This document shows, in pieces, positions 6,966-11,957 of a DNA stretch of 11,957 nt (within the stretch, counting starts at the first letter, position 1; each line of letters begins with the position of its first letter). The notes beneath the pieces were generated by a model. The model saw nothing but the letters and a program-made list of their open reading frames with translations, had not been told where the DNA came from and searched no databases. Both the position numbers and the translations under genes were made by a program. The stretch comes from Methanospirillum hungatei (GTDB lineage: Archaea > Halobacteriota > Methanomicrobia > Methanomicrobiales > Methanospirillaceae), in contig NZ_JAIWNS010000161.1 in the NCBI RefSeq assembly GCF_020216685.1, forward strand, positions 1-11,957, given 5' to 3'.

Positions 6966-8591
6966 TCAGCTCTGCATAACCTGTCTGAACCGTTGTCCGA
7001 ATGAAGGGAAGAAATCCTTTTTTCTGGACATAACCCCTTCAAGAATTACCGGCTGATGATGATATCCGAGTTTTGTTAAGAGACCATAGTCACCTGCAGC
7101 AAAAAGGAAACTTCTCTGGCCGATGACATCCGTAACCAGGACAATGCTGATATCATACCCGTGGCTGGTCTGGTAGAGAGTAAGGGCATTCTGAATGTTT
7201 TCTGCGTTCGAATCAGCAAATTCACGAGAGCCGGTCATAATCTGTGCAATAGACACTGTCCGATCCTGAAGAGTGAAATCCTTGATATCTCTGACAATGA
7301 GTTCTTCAATTGGAACACCATCAAGGTTCATTCCCTTGTTGATGAGTTCAGTCCCTAACTCTTCAGGATCTATATTGGCAATCCCTGAAAGATACGCAAC
7401 TGCTTCCCGGTCACGGTCGGTCGTTGTGGACATCTTCAAGACAAGAGTGTCAGAGAGGATACCGGCAAGGAGCATGGTTGCAATGCCTTTGTCCGGGACT
7501 ACCTGTTCTTCCCGGTACCTCATGGTGATTATCGTTGAGGTCGACCCCACCGGTTCATTCCTGAACCTGATAGGCTGAAGGGTTGCAATCGTTCCAAGCC
7601 GGTGATGATCAATTATCTCAATGATCTCTGCAGTCTCAATACCTTCAACCGCCTGGGTATACTCATTGTGATCAACCAGGATAACCGATTTATGAACATC
7701 TTCAAGAAATGAATTTCTGGAGAGCATACCAATAAAATGTCCATCTTCATCAGTGACGCAGGCAGTACGATATGGTGAGTTCGAGACTATCTGAGCAGCG
7801 GTTGAGAGGAGATCATCTTTGTGAAGAGTTTCTGCATCAGTTGCCATGATGGTCTCAACCGGTCCGGAGAGATGGAGCAGCCTTCCCACACTGAACGCAT
7901 CCAGAGATGTTTTCAGAAGAGATACCCCCATATTTTTTGCACTCTCCCTGACCCGTTCTCCTAAGTGTGCACCTTCTGCGATGATGAGTGCACAAATCCC
8001 CTCTGCTACAAGCGCAATCTGGGATGGTTCATTATCACCTATGATGGCAACATCATGAGGACCGAGTCTGGCAAGAGAGATATGAAGTGCATCGATAACA
8101 ATAGAGGCATTTCCATGTATCTCGTCATGTGCTGCATGAACAATCTCAGCCTTGAGGATTCTTGCAAGTGCTTTAAGAGTAATAGGGCCGACTTTTAATG
8201 GAAGGCTTGCATGAGGACTGACATATGCTCGCGCCAGACCATGTTCACTTACCAGGCCTAAAAACCGGTTTTCATCATCAACTATCGGAATGTTCCTGAT
8301 ATCATAATCATCCATGAGCAATGCAACATCGATTGCCGGAATATTCATGGGCGCTTTTTGTGTATACAAAAACGGAATATCCCCAACTGATGGCTCAACA
8401 TTTTCAATCAGAACCGGGGGCTCAACTCCTGCAATATCAAGGGCATATTGAGTTTCAGCATTCAGGTCACCGCATCGTGCAGCTACATATGTGCCTGAAT
8501 GAATATGATTGAGCAATGACGCATACGCTACTGAACTGGCAATGCTGTCCGTATCCGGTTGCCGATGGCCGATAATATACGTAGGGCTCAT
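6966..8591 (-). CDS. ppaC: Mn-dependent inorganic pyrophosphatase with CBS-DRTGG-CBS insert
   Basis: This is a family II (DHH) pyrophosphatase hydrolysing PPi to phosphate in the cytosol. In the 541-residue product the DHH catalytic domain is split. GHRQPDTDS (8-16, metal ligands H9, D13, D15) comes first. A regulatory insert follows: CBS (about 75-128), a DRTGG-like domain (about 130-245) and CBS (about 245-300). The catalytic domain then resumes with VDHNE (306-310, D307), the DHH triplet D328-H329-H330, GSTST (349-353) and SDT with D381. The DHHA2 domain contains the SRKK substrate motif (522-525). Such inserts in known CBS-pyrophosphatases bind adenine nucleotides, including diadenosine polyphosphates, and modulate activity. 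The ATG at 8591 has no ribosome site upstream. The gene converges on the amidase gene and diverges from the SHOCT membrane gene. Confidence 0.95.
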   Translation of the reverse strand: MSPTYIIGHRQPDTDSIASSVAYASLLNHIHSGTYVAARCGDLNAETQYALDIAGVEPPVLIENVEPSVGDIPFLYTQKAPMNIPAIDVALLMDDYDIRNIPIVDDENRFLGLVSEHGLARAYVSPHASLPLKVGPITLKALARILKAEIVHAAHDEIHGNASIVIDALHISLARLGPHDVAIIGDNEPSQIALVAEGICALIIAEGAHLGERVRESAKNMGVSLLKTSLDAFSVGRLLHLSGPVETIMATDAETLHKDDLLSTAAQIVSNSPYRTACVTDEDGHFIGMLSRNSFLEDVHKSVILVDHNEYTQAVEGIETAEIIEIIDHHRLGTIATLQPIRFRNEPVGSTSTIITMRYREEQVVPDKGIATMLLAGILSDTLVLKMSTTTDRDREAVAYLSGIANIDPEELGTELINKGMNLDGVPIEELIVRDIKDFTLQDRTVSIAQIMTGSREFADSNAENIQNALTLYQTSHGYDISIVLVTDVIGQRSFLFAAGDYGLLTKLGYHHQPVILEGVMSRKKDFFPSFGQRFRQVMQS

Positions 8592-8641
8592 AAGATATAT
8601 GTAGAGAGATGCGTGTTAACGTTAGATATCAATTACCGATC

Positions 8642-8649
8642 ATTTAAAT
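8642..8649. promoter_or_regulatory. Palindromic TATA-like element in divergent spacer
   Basis: ATTTAAAT (8642-8649) is a perfect palindrome in the 92-base spacer between the pyrophosphatase and membrane-protein genes. It could be read as a TATA box either way, giving a leader of about 12 bases toward 8684 and about 28 bases toward 8591. A second palindrome, TAACGTTA (8617-8624), lies between it and the pyrophosphatase start and could be an operator. Both readings are inference from spacing. Confidence 0.4.
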
Positions 8650-8683
8650 TGCCCTGAATGAATATTCCTTACAAGGCAGAATC

Positions 8684-9310
8684 ATGAACCTGAATGAAGA
8701 GATTGATATTACCAGGGCCACAGGAGTCATTCAGAACCTAATCGGATATATTGGTGCCATAGCCCTTTTGATTGGCGGGATTGCGATGTATGTTGATCTT
8801 CCCATCATCGGGAGAGTGACGTGCCTCTATTGCCCGACACCATCAGGATACCTGTACATCGTTCTTGCGATTGCAGCAGCCATTCTCATATATGCTGAAA
8901 AAATAAACTTCTTATACCTGACCGGCGGGCTTGCTTTTCTTCTTTTAGCATATGATGCATATTCTGCAACAACCATCGGATATGCAGTCCAAATGCTCCT
9001 CTCAGGAGGTCTTGCTCCCTCAATGGGCGGACAGATGGACCCGGTAATGTCCCAGATGATGCAGAATACCGAACTCTCTATTCCAATGGGATGGATTATC
9101 ATCGGCCTTGGAGCACTGCTCATGGTCATGACTCCCCAGATAGAAGCAAAAGGGGATGAAAAAACTTCCATAAATCCACGTGAGGCAAATCTTCAGGAAC
9201 GAATACAGGAACTTGATAAAATCGTGAAGATGTATAAGGATGGAGATATTTCAAAGCAGGAGTTCAGTCATCTGAAAGAAGAGATATTGGGAGCTACAAA
9301 AGAGAAATGA
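8684..9310 (+). CDS. Four-helix membrane protein with C-terminal SHOCT-like domain
   Basis: I do not recognise a named family. The 208-residue product has a short polar N-terminus and hydrophobic segments at about 16-37, 54-71, 75-95 and 133-150. A hydrophilic tail contains a SHOCT-like helical hairpin (about 173-203; core LDKIVKMYKDGDISKQEF), a small domain often found at protein ends and thought to mediate oligomerisation. A CxxC pair (C47, C50) sits in the loop between helices 1 and 2. The loop before helix 4 is methionine-rich (about 114-127: Met at 114, 118, 122, 125, 126). An even number of helices places both ends on the same side, probably the cytoplasm. The ATG at 8684 has a weak AAGG site seven bases upstream. 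It is divergent from the pyrophosphatase and stands alone. CxxC plus Met-rich loop could mean metal binding or redox sensing, but this is speculation. Confidence 0.85.
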   Translation: MNLNEEIDITRATGVIQNLIGYIGAIALLIGGIAMYVDLPIIGRVTCLYCPTPSGYLYIVLAIAAAILIYAEKINFLYLTGGLAFLLLAYDAYSATTIGYAVQMLLSGGLAPSMGGQMDPVMSQMMQNTELSIPMGWIIIGLGALLMVMTPQIEAKGDEKTSINPREANLQERIQELDKIVKMYKDGDISKQEFSHLKEEILGATKEK

Positions 9311-9394
9311 GAACCTGCACCAAATTCTCCTTATTTTAAATAACCTCACGGTACTTCTCCACCTGAATCTAGCCTGGATATATATATATGGTTG

Positions 9395-9409
9395 CTCTTT
9401 CCAAAAGAG
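9395..9409. repeat. Small perfect hairpin upstream of uvrA
   Basis: CTCTTT (9395-9400) and AAAGAG (9404-9409) are inverted copies around CCA. The repeat follows an (AT)6 run at 9378-9389. It may be a binding dyad in the uvrA upstream region or chance. Confidence 0.3.
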
Positions 9410-9486
9410 AGACAGGTAAGCCATTTGAGTGATCGAATGGAAATATATACGATCAGACTCCAGCATTTCAGGCCATTCTCTCATTG

Positions 9487-9497
9487 AATAGTATACA
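9487..9497 (+). promoter_or_regulatory. Candidate uvrA promoter TATA element
   Basis: AATAGTATACA (9487-9497) is centred about 31 bases before the uvrA ATG, close to the archaeal TATA distance for a nearly leaderless mRNA. uvrA has no Shine-Dalgarno sequence, which fits. Two other AT elements in the 213-base spacer, AATATATA (9442-9449) and (AT)6 (9378-9389), would give leaders of roughly 50 and 110 bases and are alternatives. Confidence 0.35.
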
Positions 9498-9523
9498 AAA
9501 ATTTCTCCTAATTTACTCGAATC

Positions 9524-11957
9524 ATGAAAAATATTATTATCAAAGGTGCCAGGGAACATAACCTGAAAAACATCTCTGTCACTATCCCCCGTGACCAGTT
9601 TATCGTCATCACCGGATTATCCGGTTCAGGAAAATCAACCCTCGCCTTTGACACCCTCTATGCAGAAGGACAACGGCGGTATGTTGAATCTCTCTCTTCA
9701 TATGCACGCCAGTTCCTTGGCCTTATGAATAAGCCGGATGTGGATGCAATTGAAGGATTGTCACCGGCCATATCCATTGAACAGAAATCAACCTCGAAAA
9801 ACCCCCGGTCAACGGTCGGGACGGTTACCGAGATCTATGACTATCTGCGGCTTCTTTATGCACGAATCGGTATCCCCTATTGTCCGGAACATAACCTTCC
9901 GATCATGGGACAGTCACCTGAGCGGATTGCCGAACGGATTGAAGAGGAATGCACCGGGCAGATAACCATCCTTGCACCGCTCATCAGGAAAAAAAAGGGA
10001 ACATATCAGCAGCTCTTCAAGGATCTGAACAAGGAAGGGTTTGCACGGGTAAGGGTCAATGGAGAGATATACCGGACGGATGATGAGATTACCCTGGAGC
10101 GGTACAAGATGCATGACATCGATCTCGTTATCGATCGGCTTGATGTATCAGATCACTCACGTCTTGTTGAGGCATGTGAACAGGCAGCTGCCAGATCCGA
10201 GGGACTTATCATCATCACCTGTGAAGACGGGGAAGATCGAACATATTCATCCAAAATGGCCTGTCCGATCTGTGGCATCACCTTTGAAGAACTCCAGCCA
10301 CGGATGTTCTCCTTTAACAGCCCATTTGGTGCCTGTCCGGACTGTAAGGGACTTGGGATCAGAATGGACTTTGATCCTGATCTCATTATTCCTGAAAAAG
10401 AAAAGTCCATTGCCGAAGGTGCAATCGCAACCTACCGGAATTTCCTTGATGGATACCGGTCACAATTTGTCGGAGCCGTTGCGAAACATTTTGGTTTTAC
10501 GGTCAATACTCCCATTAAAGATCTGACCGAAAAACAATTCAATGCCCTGATGTACGGTTCCAATGAAAAGATCTCATTTCATATGAGTTATAAGCAGGGT
10601 GAAGGAGAATGGTCGCATAAAGGAACCTGGGAAGGACTGCTCCCCCAGGCAGAACGCCTGTACAGTCAGACCAATTCAGAATACCGGAAACGTGAACTTG
10701 AAAAGTTCATGAGAATTACACCCTGTCAGACGTGCAAGGGAAAAAGACTGAAGGAGAAAATTCTCGCGGTCAGAATAAAAGAGAAATCCATCATCGACCT
10801 GACCGATCTCTCGATTACTGCAAGTATTGAATTCTTCAACAACCTGAACCTGTCAGAGAAAGAGACTGAGATTGCCAGGCAGATACTAAAAGAGATCCTT
10901 TCCAGACTCACCTTCCTCGAACGGGTTGGTCTTGGATACCTGACTCTTTCCCGTAGTGCAGGCACACTCTCTGGTGGTGAAGCTCAGCGGATCCGTCTTG
11001 CAACCCAGATTGGTGCCAACCTTATGGGAGTGCTCTATGTCCTTGATGAACCATCCATCGGACTGCACCAGCGGGATAATAACCGACTCATCGACACCCT
11101 TCGGCAACTCCGCGATCTTGGAAACACCCTGATTGTTGTCGAACATGATGAAGACACTATACGGGCGGCAGACTGGGTTATCGATATGGGCCCCGGAGCC
11201 GGCCTTAATGGTGGTGAGATCATCGCCGAAGGGACACCTCATGAGATAGAACAGAATGAGCGGTCCCTTACCGGTGCATACCTCTCCGGACGGATGCAGA
11301 TCGAAATCCCGGAGAAGAGGAGGACTCATGATCGATATATATCCATCACCGGGTGTCAGGAAAATAACCTGAAGAACATTACCGCCCGAATACCGATGGG
11401 TACCTTAACCCTCATCACCGGTGTGTCCGGATCAGGGAAATCATCTCTTATTTATGATACCCTCTATCCTGCCTTACAAAAGATGGTCTATCATTCCAGA
11501 GTAGAAGCAGGAAAACATACATCTGTCACCTGTGATGAACCCATCGACAAGGTTATTGTCATTGACCAGTCACCCATTGGCAGAACTCCCCGGTCTAATC
11601 CGGCTACCTATACAAAGGTCTTTGATGAGATTCGGAATATCTTCGCAGAAACAAAAGAAGCAAAGATGAGGGGATACAAATCCGGACGATTCTCATTTAA
11701 TGTCAAGGGAGGCAGGTGTGAGGCATGTCAGGGAGATGGGCTTATCAAAATCGAGATGAACTTTCTTCCTGATGTCTATATTGAATGTGAAGAGTGTAAA
11801 GGGACCAGGTATAACCGGGAGACCCTTGAAGTCAAATATAAAGACAAATCCATTGCTGACGTCCTGGCGATGAGTGTGGATGAGGCAATCGAGCTCTTCT
11901 CAGCCATCCCGAAGATCAGGAATAAATTACAGACTCTTGTAGATGTAGGTCTTGGAT
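9524..11957 (+). CDS. uvrA: UvrA excinuclease ABC subunit A (3' truncated by window)
   Basis: UvrA is the damage-recognition ATPase of bacterial-type nucleotide excision repair. It dimerises, scans DNA and loads UvrB. 811 codons are visible in one open frame that runs off the right edge; about 130 C-terminal residues are expected to be missing. Order: Walker [10 protein letters not shown] (31-39), a UvrB-binding insert, zinc module Cys C247/C250 and C271/C274, signature LSGGEAQR from 482, Walker B with D508-E509 (VLDEP), second Walker [10 protein letters not shown] (633-641), and the second zinc module C732/C735 and C755/C758, whose hairpin contacts damaged DNA. The second signature and Walker B lie outside the window. 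The ATG at 9524 starts directly at the family N-terminus and has no ribosome site. Frame checks at several points show no frameshift. Archaeal uvrABC genes are generally taken as acquired from bacteria. Confidence 0.98.
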   Translation, partial: MKNIIIKGAREHNLKNISVTIPRDQFIVITGLSGSGKSTLAFDTLYAEGQRRYVESLSSYARQFLGLMNKPDVDAIEGLSPAISIEQKSTSKNPRSTVGTVTEIYDYLRLLYARIGIPYCPEHNLPIMGQSPERIAERIEEECTGQITILAPLIRKKKGTYQQLFKDLNKEGFARVRVNGEIYRTDDEITLERYKMHDIDLVIDRLDVSDHSRLVEACEQAAARSEGLIIITCEDGEDRTYSSKMACPICGITFEELQPRMFSFNSPFGACPDCKGLGIRMDFDPDLIIPEKEKSIAEGAIATYRNFLDGYRSQFVGAVAKHFGFTVNTPIKDLTEKQFNALMYGSNEKISFHMSYKQGEGEWSHKGTWEGLLPQAERLYSQTNSEYRKRELEKFMRITPCQTCKGKRLKEKILAVRIKEKSIIDLTDLSITASIEFFNNLNLSEKETEIARQILKEILSRLTFLERVGLGYLTLSRSAGTLSGGEAQRIRLATQIGANLMGVLYVLDEPSIGLHQRDNNRLIDTLRQLRDLGNTLIVVEHDEDTIRAADWVIDMGPGAGLNGGEIIAEGTPHEIEQNERSLTGAYLSGRMQIEIPEKRRTHDRYISITGCQENNLKNITARIPMGTLTLITGVSGSGKSSLIYDTLYPALQKMVYHSRVEAGKHTSVTCDEPIDKVIVIDQSPIGRTPRSNPATYTKVFDEIRNIFAETKEAKMRGYKSGRFSFNVKGGRCEACQGDGLIKIEMNFLPDVYIECEECKGTRYNRETLEVKYKDKSIADVLAMSVDEAIELFSAIPKIRNKLQTLVDVGLG

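Noticed and set aside
8592..8683. Riboswitch upstream of the membrane protein or pyrophosphatase
   Set aside because: The spacer is 92 bases with no multi-helix structure visible beyond two short palindromes.
10059..10526. 155-codon plus-strand open frame inside uvrA
   Set aside because: It lies in another frame of the uvrA coding region, whose own frame shows all expected motifs on both sides.

Overview
The window reads as chromosomal DNA of a methanogenic archaeon. It has a family B replicative DNA polymerase with archaeal architecture, archaeal-type PyrD/PyrK, weak or absent ribosome binding sites at several first-in-operon genes, AT-rich TATA-like promoter elements, and a CbiA/CfbB-type amidase used for tetrapyrrole cofactors. 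The moderate GC content and gene styles suggest Methanomicrobiales, possibly a Methanospirillum relative. That assignment is inference from protein style, not a database result.

Layout: (1) Positions 1-564 hold no convincing protein gene. The first ~170 bases carry an unusual nested inverted repeat whose pairing is consistent only if the minus strand is transcribed, so it looks like part of a structured RNA continuing past the left edge. (2) 565-2206, minus strand: pyrD followed by pyrK, overlapping by 8 bases, encoding the catalytic and electron-transfer subunits of a class 1B dihydroorotate dehydrogenase. (3) 2207-2262: a 56-base divergent promoter region with an AT-rich element at its exact midpoint. 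(4) 2263-6962, plus strand: a tightly packed mdh - polB - cbiA-like run (malate dehydrogenase, DNA polymerase B, cobyrinate/Ni-sirohydrochlorin a,c-diamide synthase). mdh and polB overlap by 11 bases, and only 7 bases separate polB from the amidase gene. (5) 6966-8591, minus strand: a family II Mn-dependent pyrophosphatase with a CBS-DRTGG-CBS regulatory insert, converging on the amidase gene with a 3-base gap. (6) 8684-9310, plus strand: a small four-helix membrane protein ending in a SHOCT-like domain, divergent from the pyrophosphatase. (7) 9524 to the right edge, plus strand: uvrA, cut by the window end after 811 codons.

Functionally this is mostly housekeeping: pyrimidine synthesis, central carbon metabolism, replication, cofactor amidation, pyrophosphate removal and nucleotide excision repair. 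I found no defence system, CRISPR array, transposase or tRNA/rRNA gene. The most unexplained parts are the candidate structured RNA at the left edge and the orphan SHOCT membrane protein.
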